A DNA stretch of 64,000 bases from Acidobacteriota bacterium (GCA_013289795.1 JABCZH010000001.1:1-64000); one strand, 5' to 3'. Counted from the first letter of the stretch, positions 18,380-26,468 are shown. Translations and numbers: made by a program. The notes: a model not told the origin generated them from the sequence alone.

Positions 18380-19446
18380 GCCAAGGCTCCGTTTGATTGC
18401 GCCGGCAGGCGCAGGCTTACCCGAAAACGATTGCCCTCGGTGCCCACTGAGACGCTCGCGTCATGTCCATAGCGGGTATCCAGACGTTGCCGTATGTTGT
18501 CCAGTCCCAGACCGGTTTTCAAAGGCGCAGGAGATTCAGGATCGAAGCTGTTCTCGACCAGAATGGTGACTACATTAGCCTTCTCCAGCGCGCTGAGCCG
18601 GATGACCCCGCCTTCCGGCAGATTTGCGATTCCGTGCCGGATCGCGTTTTCCACCAGCGGTTGCAGCAGTAAGGGAGGAATCAGCACTGCCATCGTTTTC
18701 TTCTCCACGTCCTCTTCCATGTGGAGACGGGCGCCAAACCGTACTTTCTCAATGGCCAGATAGCCCCTCACCAAGGCCAGTTCCTCTTCCAGTGTGATCG
18801 TTTCTTTCCCGCCCAGCCTCAATGTGGTGCGGAGAAAATCCGCCAGCAGAATGCACATTTCGCGAGCCTTGCCGGCGTCGGAACTGGTGAGTGCGCTGAC
18901 CGAATGCAGGCAGTTGAACAGGAAATGCGGATTCACCTGCGCCCGCAGCGCCTTCAATTCGGCATCCCGCGCCAGAACCCGGGCCTGAAGAGCGCGCGCC
19001 TGTGCTTCCCGCGAAGCTTGTTCGGCCAGCAGCACGTAATGGAATGTCACCGAAAGCACATACAGCAGGATTCCCGTCACCCACAACAGGGGAATGAATC
19101 TTTCCAGCCGCTGTTCGAGTCCGGCGAAGCTTGGCCAGCGCATAAAGCCGATGGCCAACTCCTGGATCATGTGCACCCATAGCGTGCTGAGCAGGACCGC
19201 CGCAGTCAGATGCGTCAGCAGCAGTTTGACGAACCCGGATTTTTCCAACGGAGTGGCCCGGCACGGATACCACGCGGCCAGACAGACAAACGCGTAGGCC
19301 AGACACGGTCCCACGATAAGCGCCGTTGCTTCGCCCCATTTCAGCCCGGCCGGTCCGGTCAGTAAGAACACCAGGATTCCGGCCAGCGGAATCCAGGCCA
19401 GCAAGTACAAACCCAATTGTCGAGGCCGGGTGAGGAGTGGATGCAT
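18376..19446 (-). CDS. LytS/YpdA-type sensor histidine kinase
   Basis: A 356-residue kinase. The first 170 residues hold about four membrane helices. A short coiled coil (AQARALQARVLARDAELKAL) leads to the His_kinase box QVNPHFLFNCLHSV, with the phospho-accepting histidine. The ATPase domain follows, with LQPLVENAIRHG (N-box) and TGLGLDNIRQRL (G-box). There is no large extracytoplasmic sensor, so it likely senses inside the membrane or through the LiaF-like protein encoded just upstream. It pairs with the overlapping LytTR regulator. Confidence 0.95.
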   Translation of the reverse strand: MHPLLTRPRQLGLYLLAWIPLAGILVFLLTGPAGLKWGEATALIVGPCLAYAFVCLAAWYPCRATPLEKSGFVKLLLTHLTAAVLLSTLWVHMIQELAIGFMRWPSFAGLEQRLERFIPLLWVTGILLYVLSVTFHYVLLAEQASREAQARALQARVLARDAELKALRAQVNPHFLFNCLHSVSALTSSDAGKAREMCILLADFLRTTLRLGGKETITLEEELALVRGYLAIEKVRFGARLHMEEDVEKKTMAVLIPPLLLQPLVENAIRHGIANLPEGGVIRLSALEKANVVTILVENSFDPESPAPLKTGLGLDNIRQRLDTRYGHDASVSVGTEGNRFRVSLRLPAQSNGALA

Positions 19447-19455
19447 AATGCAGTC

Positions 19456-20130
19456 TCAGTTCCTGACTTCGATGCCGCCCATGATGGCGACGCCTTTTAC
19501 GACCAGCGTCTTCGTGGGCTGAACGCCCTCTCGAGCCTTGAGGCTGTGTCCGCCCATAAAGGCGGTGACTCGCATGGAAACCGCCCAGGTCTCGGGAACT
19601 CGAATGACACCGCCACCCATCAATGCGTTTACTGTGATGACTGCCTCGCTGCCTTCGATCTCCGCATCCCGCAGATCCACGTCGAACCCGCCCATGAAAG
19701 CGACCAGATCCCCGCCGCGGAAGTTCTTGGCGCGGATGCGGTATTCGCCGCCACCCAGCACCGCAAACACATTGAGGTGCGGCGACAGAATGCCGCTGCT
19801 TTCCGTCGGCGACCCGTGGTAAGCGCGCAAAAGCAAAATCACGCCCGCTGCAATCACGAACACCGGCCAGGTGCGATCGAGACTCAGGTGCAAGCGGCCT
19901 AAGTGTTCGAGTTCGAAGGCTACGCCAGCCCCCAACAGCAGGCCACCCCACAGACGACCCGACTTGTCGTGCGACTGGAAAATCTTGAGGAGCCCCGCGA
20001 CGGTAAAAATCAACGCCCAGAAGTCGAAGCTGATAATGTTCATCTGGTCGAGCAGCAGCAGCACTCCCACGACGATGAGAGCGCTGCCGTTCAGGACCGC
20101 GGGGTTGATGCACTTCTGGTTCTCACTCAT
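19456..20130 (-). CDS. LiaF-like membrane protein
   Basis: A 224-residue protein with four predicted N-terminal membrane helices in the LiaI/LiaF transmembrane pattern. A C-terminal soluble domain follows, built from repeating strands that turn at GG pairs (LGGGEY, FMGGFDV, LMGGGVI, FMGGHSL, IMGGIEV). In Firmicutes LiaF restrains a LiaS kinase under envelope stress. Here it lies 9 bases upstream of a LytS-type kinase, so a similar inhibitory role is a fair inference. Its ATG overlaps the stop of the small upstream gene. Confidence 0.82.
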   Translation of the reverse strand: MSENQKCINPAVLNGSALIVVGVLLLLDQMNIISFDFWALIFTVAGLLKIFQSHDKSGRLWGGLLLGAGVAFELEHLGRLHLSLDRTWPVFVIAAGVILLLRAYHGSPTESSGILSPHLNVFAVLGGGEYRIRAKNFRGGDLVAFMGGFDVDLRDAEIEGSEAVITVNALMGGGVIRVPETWAVSMRVTAFMGGHSLKAREGVQPTKTLVVKGVAIMGGIEVRN

Positions 20131-20384
20131 GATCGTCCTTCTTTCGGCCGCCGGTTGGTGGGCGGCGCAGATTCTGCCGTCGTTCGCTCCTGGTCTGCGA
20201 ACAGAAGGCCTACTGCCAGGACCACCGCGAGCACAGGCGCCGCATGCAGAGTCGCCTGCCAGGAAAGCATTCCGCTCCGCACAAGGGAGCCAAGTTTATC
20301 AAACATGAACAGCGTACCTGCCACTGCCATGGCGGCGGCAACGATTGCTGATTCCCAACGCTCGGGTTGATTTTGCTTTGCCAT
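20127..20384 (-). CDS. Small LiaI-like two-helix membrane protein, first gene of the operon
   Basis: An 85-residue protein starting MAKQNQPERWESAIVAAAMA with GGAGA upstream of the ATG at 20384. It has two transmembrane helices and a polar, proline-containing tail. The longer in-frame reading upstream is arginine-rich and lacks support. The gene overlaps the LiaF-like gene by four bases (ATGA). It is likely a membrane partner of that protein, but no family match is certain. Confidence 0.65.
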   Translation of the reverse strand: MAKQNQPERWESAIVAAAMAVAGTLFMFDKLGSLVRSGMLSWQATLHAAPVLAVVLAVGLLFADQERTTAESAPPTNRRPKEGRS

Positions 20385-20498
20385 TTGCCGTCTCCTTCCC
20401 CGTTTCCTTCTGACCTGACGCAAGCCTAGCCGTGCCCGCCGCCTGCGTCTCGCCCTTTTCGGCGAATAGCCGCCCCCTACCGGCGATTGGCGATGGCT

Positions 20499-20531
20499 CC
20501 TCTGTGAAACTGTGTGTCCTCTGTGGTTCAG
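20499..20531. repeat. Interspersed MTCYGYG repeat, CTCTGTG variant
   Basis: CCTCTGTG, CTGTGTG and CCTCTGTGG units at about 10-bp spacing, ending GGTTCAG. It lies in the divergent region between the small LiaI-like gene and the SDR gene, where it could overlap promoter sequence. Confidence 0.65.
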
Positions 20532-20606
20532 TTCTTTGCCATTCCCGAGGCAGTCCCGAACGCAAGCCGCTTGCAACTCGCCCCTGGAAACGACACACTG
20601 TCCTTC

Positions 20607-21377
20607 ATGCCCATTTCGCTCTCACTCGACAACCAAGTCGCCCTCATCACCGGCGGCTCGCGTGGTATCGGCGCAGCCACAGTCCGCATGTTCGTCGCGG
20701 CCGGTGCGAAAGTAATGTTCAGTTTTCAGAGGGCCCACGAGCCCGCCCAGCAATTGGTCGAAGCACTCGACAAAACGAAGTGCGCCGCCCTCGCAGCCGA
20801 CCTTTCCCAGCCCGAGAATGCCGCCAAGCTGGTTGCTGCGACCATAGAAACCTACGGCCGTCTCGACATTCTGGTCGCCAATCACGGAATTTGGGAATCC
20901 GCCGACGTTCCCATCGACCAGATGTCCGACGACCAATGGCGCCGCACGCTGACCATCAATCTGGAGAGTGTTTTCGCCCTGATCAAGCATTCGGTGGCGC
21001 AAATGAAAAAGCAGCGAAAATCCGGACACATCGTGCTGGTGAGTTCCACTGCCGGGCAGCGCGGCGAAGCTTTCCACTGCGACTACGCCGCCAGCAAAGG
21101 TGCTCTGATCAGCATGGTGAAAGGGCTCTCCACCGAGCTGGCGCGAGACGGAATCTACGTGAATTGCGTGGCGCCAGGCTGGGTCGAAACCGACATGTCC
21201 GTTCCCGCCCTCAGCGATCCCCAGACTCGTCCGAAGATCTTTGCCACCATTCCGATTGGCCGAGTGGCCAAGCCCGAGGAAATTGCCGCACCCATTCTGT
21301 TTCTGTGTACGCCACACGCCGGCTTCATCACTGGTGAGATTTTCAACGTCAACGGCGGGGCCGTGCTGGTGGGATAA
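20607..21377 (+). CDS. Short-chain dehydrogenase/reductase (FabG-like)
   Basis: A 256-residue SDR. Cofactor motif TGGSRGIG (residues about 15-22), NHG in VANHGIWES, catalytic Ser in VLVSSTAG, and the YxxK pair in CDYAASKGAL are all present. The C-terminal end (GEIFNVNGGAVLVG) is typical. It uses NAD(P)H to reduce a keto group or the reverse; substrate unknown. I chose the ATG at 20607 because the family begins a few residues before the nucleotide-binding strand. Confidence 0.92.
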   Translation: MPISLSLDNQVALITGGSRGIGAATVRMFVAAGAKVMFSFQRAHEPAQQLVEALDKTKCAALAADLSQPENAAKLVAATIETYGRLDILVANHGIWESADVPIDQMSDDQWRRTLTINLESVFALIKHSVAQMKKQRKSGHIVLVSSTAGQRGEAFHCDYAASKGALISMVKGLSTELARDGIYVNCVAPGWVETDMSVPALSDPQTRPKIFATIPIGRVAKPEEIAAPILFLCTPHAGFITGEIFNVNGGAVLVG

Positions 21378-21427
21378 CGATACGTCGAGGCAGCTACAAT
21401 GGGTTCTCAGGCGTCTTACCTAGAAGA

Positions 21428-22231
21428 ATGAAGCTCTTGCTTTCCATCCTGTTTTTCGCCGCAGTGGGGACCGCGCAGACCAATCCCCCGGCTGCCCCAG
21501 CCATCCCCATCGACCAGCAAAATGCCGCCAAAGCTCGCACCTTGCTCGACCAAACCATTGAGGCACTCGGTGGCAACGCTTATCTAAATATTGAAGACAT
21601 GACCCAGGATGGGCGTTCCTACAGCTTTCATCATGGCGAGCCCAGCGGCGCCGGTGGTCTGTTCTGGCGCTTTTATCGGTTTCCTGACAAGGAGCGCATT
21701 GAACTCACCAAGAAGCGCGACGTTGCGTACGTCTATCGCGGAGACGAAGGGTTCGAAATTACCTACAAAGGCGTTCGTTCGGACGAGCCCAAGGCCGTGG
21801 CCGATTTCGTGCGGCGCCGCAAATATTCTCTGGACTGGGTGCTCCGCAAATGGCTTCATGAACCCGGCATCGCACTGTTCTACGACGGCGCCAGTGTCGC
21901 CGCCGAGAAAGACACGCAGCAGGTTACGCTCGTGAACACTCACAACGAGTCCGTCACTCTCTACCTCGATACCACCAGTCACCTTCCGGTGAAGAAGACC
22001 TTTTCCTGGCGCGATCCCACCGACAAAGAACGCAACCTGGAAGGAGAGGTTTACGACAACTACAAGCCCGTCGAAGGCGTAATGACTCCCTTCAGCGTCA
22101 CTCGTTTCTACAACGGCGACATGGCCAGCCAGCGCTTCCTCAACTCCGTTCGTTACAACACCGGCTTGAATGATTCCCTGTTCAACGTCAGGGTGACCTA
22201 CGATGCCAACCAGCCCGCCCCGAGGAAGTAA
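21428..22231 (+). CDS. Exported protein, LolA/outer-membrane-lipoprotein-sorting-like
   Basis: A 267-residue protein with a signal peptide (MKLLLSILFFAAVGTAQ). The mature domain starts with a helix (AKARTLLDQTIEALGG) and continues as alternating strands, including DKERIELTKKRDVAYVYRGDEGFEITY and LPVKKTFSWRDP. That layout resembles LolA/LolB-like half-barrels in Acidobacteria. Function unknown; it may bind a lipid or act at the outer membrane. It begins 50 bases after the SDR gene. Confidence 0.68.
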   Translation: MKLLLSILFFAAVGTAQTNPPAAPAIPIDQQNAAKARTLLDQTIEALGGNAYLNIEDMTQDGRSYSFHHGEPSGAGGLFWRFYRFPDKERIELTKKRDVAYVYRGDEGFEITYKGVRSDEPKAVADFVRRRKYSLDWVLRKWLHEPGIALFYDGASVAAEKDTQQVTLVNTHNESVTLYLDTTSHLPVKKTFSWRDPTDKERNLEGEVYDNYKPVEGVMTPFSVTRFYNGDMASQRFLNSVRYNTGLNDSLFNVRVTYDANQPAPRK

Positions 22232-22272
22232 CTGTCCACGAAATGTACGAACTCGGCAGGGACCCGGTGTTC

Positions 22273-22300
22273 TTGGCAGATCACGCGGCGAGTGTATAGT
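22273..22300 (+). promoter_or_regulatory. Sigma70-type promoter (TTGGCA-16-TATAGT)
   Basis: TTGGCA (22273-22278) and TATAGT (22295-22300) are separated by 16 bases. It precedes the orphan gene at 22343 by about 40 bases, which gives that gene its own transcript. Confidence 0.7.
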
Positions 22301-22342
22301 TCTTAGTGCTTTCGGGCCTTCTGTGTATTCGGGTTGCTTCAT

Positions 22343-23257
22343 ATGGCCACATCTTACGCTCGACGGTTCCGCACTTGGCTGCATCGACTAGCCAATAAAT
22401 ACAAATATCAAATATCCAACGAGCAACGCGCCTCCGATCCCACCGTAGAAAAGCACGAATCCAAGCCGATTATCAACGAACTTCATATTTCTGATTCCAC
22501 GATAGATCGAATAAAGCGAAAGACCGGAGATGAGAGACGCCATGAGAATTTCAAGGATAGGCTTGATGCTCTGGCGGTTTTTGTACTCGCGCTCTATACG
22601 ATATTTGCGGCCTGTCAGTGGATCGAACTCAACACTCAAAATATCAACCAATCGGCGGCGAATATGAATGCCGTTGTCAATGCGCAAAAGGCAGAAAGAC
22701 TTTCGCGCGATACTTTGATAGCCGCTAATCGACCCTGGGTAGGTATCCGTGATCCCTTCAAAAAGATGCGGATTGAATTTGTTCCAAACAGGGTCAATCC
22801 AAATGCTAGCGATCCGATTTCCATTAACAGTGAAATTACTTATGTGTTGGAGAATGTCGGTAACGCTCCAGCGCGAAAAGTAAGAGGCGGCGTATTCGCA
22901 TTCGCCTCCGAAACCACAACCGTTCCGAGAACATGGCAGGATATGACTTGTGCCGGGAGTGAGCAAGAATCGAAAAACCCACAAGCGTCGTCGTTTTTTA
23001 TTCTCCCAAAGTCCACCGTCATAGAAACTTCCCCAAGCGAGGGAGGGATTCCCTCTATCGTGCACGAGGTGAAGTACACTTGGTTGATCGCCTGCATTGT
23101 CTATCAAGATACCGTTGGAGGGGGCCTGCATCATACCAAGTTGCTCTATCGCTCGGTTCCAAATGGCAAACCGCCAGTCGTTGCAATGTCTGCCCCATAT
23201 AAACTCACCTATATTCCCTTCGATCGGTTTGCGTTGTTTGATAGCGATGTTGACTAG
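22343..23257 (+). CDS. Single-pass membrane protein of unknown function, AT-richer than its surroundings
   Basis: A 304-residue product with a polar N-terminal region (about 70 residues), one membrane helix (LDALAVFVLALYTIFAACQWI), a short coiled region and a C-terminal beta-rich domain beginning AANRPWVGI. That motif recurs in uncharacterised bacterial membrane proteins. Codon use and base composition differ visibly from neighbours (many AAT, ATA, AAA), so recent transfer is plausible. The opposite strand also has a long open frame, but its product lacks a sensible start and reads as the shadow. I prefer the ATG at 22343; the upstream in-frame TTG lacks an SD. Confidence 0.65.
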   Translation: MATSYARRFRTWLHRLANKYKYQISNEQRASDPTVEKHESKPIINELHISDSTIDRIKRKTGDERRHENFKDRLDALAVFVLALYTIFAACQWIELNTQNINQSAANMNAVVNAQKAERLSRDTLIAANRPWVGIRDPFKKMRIEFVPNRVNPNASDPISINSEITYVLENVGNAPARKVRGGVFAFASETTTVPRTWQDMTCAGSEQESKNPQASSFFILPKSTVIETSPSEGGIPSIVHEVKYTWLIACIVYQDTVGGGLHHTKLLYRSVPNGKPPVVAMSAPYKLTYIPFDRFALFDSDVD

Positions 23258-23337
23258 AAGCCCTGTCACGGCAAGCAAAAGAACCTGCACAATAACTGGG
23301 GGGGCCTGCCCATAAACCCCTACTCACCTGACACTTC

Positions 23338-23434
23338 CGTGGCCCTTGTTGGGCAAAGCCACGAACTGTGGCTAATTTGCCACAGACAGCATTTCGTCCT
23401 CTCGCTGTAATCTATTCAAACCGCCACAGATAGC
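23338..23434 (+). promoter_or_regulatory. lpxC leader with competing hairpins
   Basis: Four segments can pair in different ways. CGTGGC (23338-23343) pairs with GCCACG (23358-23363). AGCCAC (23357-23362) pairs with GTGGCT (23368-23373). GTGGC (23368-23372) pairs with GCCAC (23379-23383). The last two hairpins share one strand and exclude each other. GCCACAGAYAGC then occurs twice (from 23379 and 23423). The layout is that of an attenuator or RNA switch, but there is no T-run and no family I recognise. It ends close to the lpxC start. Confidence 0.4.
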
Positions 23435-23445
23435 GAAGCCTGACT

Positions 23446-24348
23446 CTGAAACACGAGCAAACAATTCGTGCTGCCGTGGAGTGCGTCGGTGTGGGTTTAC
23501 ACAGCGGCGCCCCGGTTCAACTGCGCATACTTCCAGCCCCCGCCGGTGCCGGCATCGTGTTCCGCCGCACCGATCTGGATGGCTTTGAAGTCGAGGCCGT
23601 CGGCCGCAACGTCGCCCGCGTCAGCTATGCCACCAGCCTGATGAAGAAGGGCGTTTTGATCTCCACCACCGAGCATTTGCTCTCCGCCTTCATCGGCACT
23701 GGCATCGATAACGCCATCGTCGAGCTCGACAATCTGGAACTGCCCATTCTCGACGGCAGCGCCCGGCCGTTCGTGGAGCTGATCAAGAAAGCTGGCATTC
23801 GTACCCAACGCCGTCCCCGGACTCACCTGCGCATCCGTCGCGAGCTCGAATTGCGCGAGGGCAACAAATTCATCGCCGTCTACCCTTCCGATACCTATTC
23901 TGTCTCCTACACCATCAACTTCCCGCACCCGCTGATCGGCAAGGAAAGTTTCCGGGTTGATCTACAGGACGGCAACTACCTGCGCGAGATTGCGCCCGCC
24001 CGCACCTTCGGTTCGCGGGAAGATGAACAAGCCATGCGCGACATGGGCCTGATCCGCGGTGCTTCGCGCGACAACTGCATCGTTCTTACCCGCACCGGAA
24101 TGGAGAATCCGCCGCTGCGCTTCGCCGATGAATTCGTCCGCCACAAAGTCCTCGACCTCATAGGCGATCTGGCGCTGCTGGGCAAGCAAATCTTGGGCAA
24201 CGTGGTCGCCGACCGCGCCGGCCACGCCATGCATACCGCGCTGGTCTCGCGCCTTTTGCGCGATCGTTCTTTGTGGGAGGAAACCACTCTGGAAGAAGAC
24301 GTCAGGCCAATCCCCGTACCCTTACGCGCCGCCAGCCAAACTGCCTGA
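23446..24348 (+). CDS. lpxC: UDP-3-O-acyl-N-acetylglucosamine deacetylase
   Basis: LpxC performs the committed step of lipid A synthesis. Zinc and catalytic residues are in STTEHLLSA, HKVLDLIGD and GHAMHT. The conserved start region TIRAAVECVGVGLHSG is encoded upstream of the first GTG (23476), so a GTG start would remove the first conserved strand. The frame opens after a TAG at 23431 and offers no ATG, GTG or TTG before 23476. I therefore extend to a CTG at 23446 (LKHEQTIRAAV); the CTG at 23440 is equally possible. About 300 residues, normal for LpxC. Confidence 0.9.
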   Translation: MKHEQTIRAAVECVGVGLHSGAPVQLRILPAPAGAGIVFRRTDLDGFEVEAVGRNVARVSYATSLMKKGVLISTTEHLLSAFIGTGIDNAIVELDNLELPILDGSARPFVELIKKAGIRTQRRPRTHLRIRRELELREGNKFIAVYPSDTYSVSYTINFPHPLIGKESFRVDLQDGNYLREIAPARTFGSREDEQAMRDMGLIRGASRDNCIVLTRTGMENPPLRFADEFVRHKVLDLIGDLALLGKQILGNVVADRAGHAMHTALVSRLLRDRSLWEETTLEEDVRPIPVPLRAASQTA

Positions 24349-24379
24349 TGAGTCCTGGTCTTAGCAGAGCAGGAGAGGA

Positions 24380-24610
24380 TCAATCCGCGGCTTGCGGAGT
24401 TCGATCGTTGGAATCCCACAAGGAAACTTGTTCGATCAACTTTTCCAACTCCGCCCGCGTCCGGGCCCGCAAGTCCGCAGCATAGTCTTTCGCTGAGCGC
24501 TGGCGTTCCTCGGTCAAGGGTGCAACCCGCACCGCCAATAGCGGCGCGTCTTCTTCCAACATGCGTAGCAAACGCTGGGTACGGTCGATTTTGCTATGAA
24601 TGGAGAGCAT
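24380..24610 (-). CDS. Small charged protein of unknown function
   Basis: A 76-residue ORF starting MLSIHSKIDRTQRLLRMLEE and made of charged amphipathic helices (RSAKDYAADLRARTRAELEKLI), with no signal or membrane segment. It lies between lpxC and folK on the opposite strand. The SD is weak (GGAAG). Coding potential looks reasonable, but I recognise no family. Confidence 0.45.
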   Translation of the reverse strand: MLSIHSKIDRTQRLLRMLEEDAPLLAVRVAPLTEERQRSAKDYAADLRARTRAELEKLIEQVSLWDSNDRTPQAAD

Positions 24611-24687
24611 AGAATAGCTTCCGTCGGCGGCCGCTCCACCACAAGTCTAAAACTCGATACCCAGGGCCAGAAGGGCTGAAACGACTC

Positions 24688-25170
24688 TTGCACAACACCG
24701 TCTATCTCTCACTAGGCTCGAACCTTGGCGATCGTGCCGCCAACCTGAATTCCGCCATCAAACGCCTTCGTACTCTCGGAGAAGTCCTTCAGGTTTCGGC
24801 CCTGTACGAAACCGAACCCGTCGAATTCACTGCTCAACCCTGGTTCTTGAATTGTGCAATCGACCTGCGTACCGAACAGACGCCGCAACAACTGATGTCG
24901 GCAATTCTGGAAATCGAACAGCAGATGGGAAGAACACGCATCCAGAAAAAGGGCCCGCGCAGCATCGACATTGACATTCTGCTGTTTGGGGATTCGACGG
25001 TCGAAACTGATGGCCTGACCATCCCTCACCCCGGATTGCAAGAACGACGCTTCGTACTCGAGCCGCTGGCGGAGATCGCCCCTGACGTGTGCCACCCGGC
25101 GTTGAAGCGCACGATTACCGAACTACGGGACGCTCTGCCGCCAGGGCAGGCGGTACGCAAGTTCGTTTGA
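24688..25170 (+). CDS. folK: 2-amino-4-hydroxy-6-hydroxymethyldihydropteridine pyrophosphokinase
   Basis: A 160-residue HPPK of folate synthesis. It transfers pyrophosphate from ATP to the pterin. Hallmarks are YLSLGSNLGDR at the N-terminus and KKGPRSIDIDILLFGD with the magnesium-binding Asp pair. The end IPHPGLQERRFVLEPLAEIAPD is also typical. The start is a TTG at 24688, since no ATG or GTG occurs in frame before the conserved strand; AAGGG lies upstream. It is relevant to the CADD-like gene at 43.3 kb, which may supply the pABA used later in the same pathway. Confidence 0.95.
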   Translation: MHNTVYLSLGSNLGDRAANLNSAIKRLRTLGEVLQVSALYETEPVEFTAQPWFLNCAIDLRTEQTPQQLMSAILEIEQQMGRTRIQKKGPRSIDIDILLFGDSTVETDGLTIPHPGLQERRFVLEPLAEIAPDVCHPALKRTITELRDALPPGQAVRKFV

Positions 25171-25173
25171 TGG

Positions 25174-25201
25174 ATCTGCGTTCATCAGCGAAATCTGCGG
25201 C
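25174..25201. repeat. Interspersed MTCYGYG repeat, ATCTGCG variant
   Basis: ATCTGCG, ATCAGCG and ATCTGCGG at 10- and 9-bp spacing, followed by CTAGAAT. It begins three bases after the folK stop codon, between two convergent genes. Confidence 0.65.
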
Positions 25202-25206
25202 TAGAA

Positions 25207-25929
25207 TCAGGGCACAATCAGCCGGCTGCCCGCCTCTTCCGGCGCGGCAATTGCCGGCTGCTCGGGAAACTGAGCCACGGTGAAATCCACGAACGCACGC
25301 GCTTTTGGCCTGCCGGAGGTCCGTGCATATCCCATGCGCAGCAGAAACACCAGGGCCTTCAGCACATCAGACTCCCGCAGCCGTGAGTACCCTAGATGCT
25401 TCTCCTCCGCCTCGCGATATTCCTTCAACATCTTTTGTATTTCTGCGGCAATGGCCTGCTGGCTCAGGCTGGTGGTCGGAGCCTCATAGTGCAATCCTGA
25501 ATTCGCCAAAGTCTCGTGAGTCTTGGTAATCGCCCCGAGCGCGGCGATCATATCGGTATCATTGATCCCGCGATCCGCACGCGCACACTTGGCCAGCGCA
25601 AAGGTCAGCCCTACAATCAGATGTTCATGTTCGTAGAGAAACCGGTCGCCGATTTCGATCTGCGGGAACAGCGCTGCCTGGTCCAAATCCCGCAACTCGC
25701 GCGGCTTTTCGTGCTCTCGCGCCTGCTGCAGATAGACACAGTCGCTCGGGCAATCCAGCGTTCCCTCGCGCTGCTCACCGCAACATTGCGCGCAAATGCG
25801 GCCGTGCATCGCCGGGCAGAAGCGCTTCTCTTTGCGTTTTTCGCAGATGGCGCAACTCACAGATGTGGTCTCCGTGAGTCCATTATCCCACGCAGGGACG
25901 CCTTCCTCGGACTCGCCGACGAAGGTCAT
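25207..25929 (-). CDS. Cysteine-rich zinc-binding-like protein of unknown function
   Basis: A 240-residue protein. The N-terminal 70 residues carry a cysteine cluster (CAICEKRKEKRFCPAMHG, then CAQCCGE, then CPSDC) that should bind one or two zinc ions. The rest is helical and soluble, with a conserved-looking stretch IEIGDRFLYEHEHLIVGLTFALAKC. I chose the ATG at 25929 because GGGGGT precedes it; an in-frame TTG at 25956 would add nine residues. No catalytic motif is visible. I do not recognise the family by name. Confidence 0.7.
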   Translation of the reverse strand: MTFVGESEEGVPAWDNGLTETTSVSCAICEKRKEKRFCPAMHGRICAQCCGEQREGTLDCPSDCVYLQQAREHEKPRELRDLDQAALFPQIEIGDRFLYEHEHLIVGLTFALAKCARADRGINDTDMIAALGAITKTHETLANSGLHYEAPTTSLSQQAIAAEIQKMLKEYREAEEKHLGYSRLRESDVLKALVFLLRMGYARTSGRPKARAFVDFTVAQFPEQPAIAAPEEAGSRLIVP

Positions 25930-26015
25930 ACCCCCACTGGAAACAGGGGTTTCCAAGTCCGAAAGGGCAAGAATAGCTGTTTTTGTGGGCTTTTGTGGTT
26001 CCTATTTGAAAATAA

Positions 26016-26067
26016 CCGCATAAAATGCGGAGAAAACAGTGTTTTTCCACAGCAACGCTGATATAAG
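26016..26067 (+). promoter_or_regulatory. Candidate operator and extended -10 box before the HU-like gene
   Basis: CCGCAT (26016-26021) and ATGCGG (26025-26030) form an inverted repeat around AAA. Farther down, TGATATAAG contains TATAAG (26062-26067) with a TG one base upstream, an extended -10 pattern that can work without a good -35. The gene start is 46 bases later. The assignment is tentative. Confidence 0.35.
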
Positions 26068-26112
26068 ATCGCAGCTACCGCAGGAAAATCTATTCGTTGT
26101 ACAGGAGGAAGC

Positions 26113-26412
26113 ATGGCTTCAGGTATGACCAAGACTCAACTCGTCCGCCATTTGGCCGAGAAACTCGAGAGCAACAACAAGACCGCAGCGGCATTCATTG
26201 AGCACCTGGTTGACACGGCGGTAAAAGAGACCAAGAAGAACGGCGTGTTCGTCGTGCCCGGACTGGGCCGCCTGGTAAAGGCCCACCGCAAGGCCCGCAT
26301 GGGACGCAATCCGCAGACCGGCGAACCGATTCAGATCAAGGCCAAGACCGTAGTGAAGTTCCGCGTGGCGAAGGCTACCAAAGACGCAATCGCCCCTTCA
26401 CCCAAGAAGTAG
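26113..26412 (+). CDS. HU/IHF-family DNA-binding protein
   Basis: A 99-residue histone-like protein that bends and compacts DNA as a dimer. Typical features are the N-terminal helices MTKTQLVRHLAEKL and the beta-arm region RKARMGRNPQTGEPIQIKAKTVVKFRVAK, with the intercalating proline. The C-terminus is lysine-rich (SPKK). A perfect SD (AGGAGGAAGC) precedes the ATG and a strong terminator follows, so it is a highly expressed single-gene unit. Confidence 0.95.
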   Translation: MASGMTKTQLVRHLAEKLESNNKTAAAFIEHLVDTAVKETKKNGVFVVPGLGRLVKAHRKARMGRNPQTGEPIQIKAKTVVKFRVAKATKDAIAPSPKK

Positions 26413-26433
26413 TGCTCGGATTTTGTTTAGTGC

Positions 26434-26465
26434 AAAGGCCGGCCTCGAGCCGGCCTTTTGCTTTT
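26434..26465 (+). terminator. Rho-independent terminator of the HU-like gene
   Basis: AAAGGCCGGC (26434-26443) pairs with GCCGGCCTTT (26449-26458) around CTCGA, a 10-bp stem followed by TGCTTTT. Confidence 0.92.
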
Positions 26466-26468
26466 GCA

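Noticed and set aside
22388-23290. 300-codon open frame on the minus strand opposite the orphan membrane gene
   Set aside because: The plus-strand frame has a good promoter, a sensible membrane helix and a motif (RPWVGI) seen in known proteins. The minus frame has no promoter or SD, and its composition looks like an antisense shadow.
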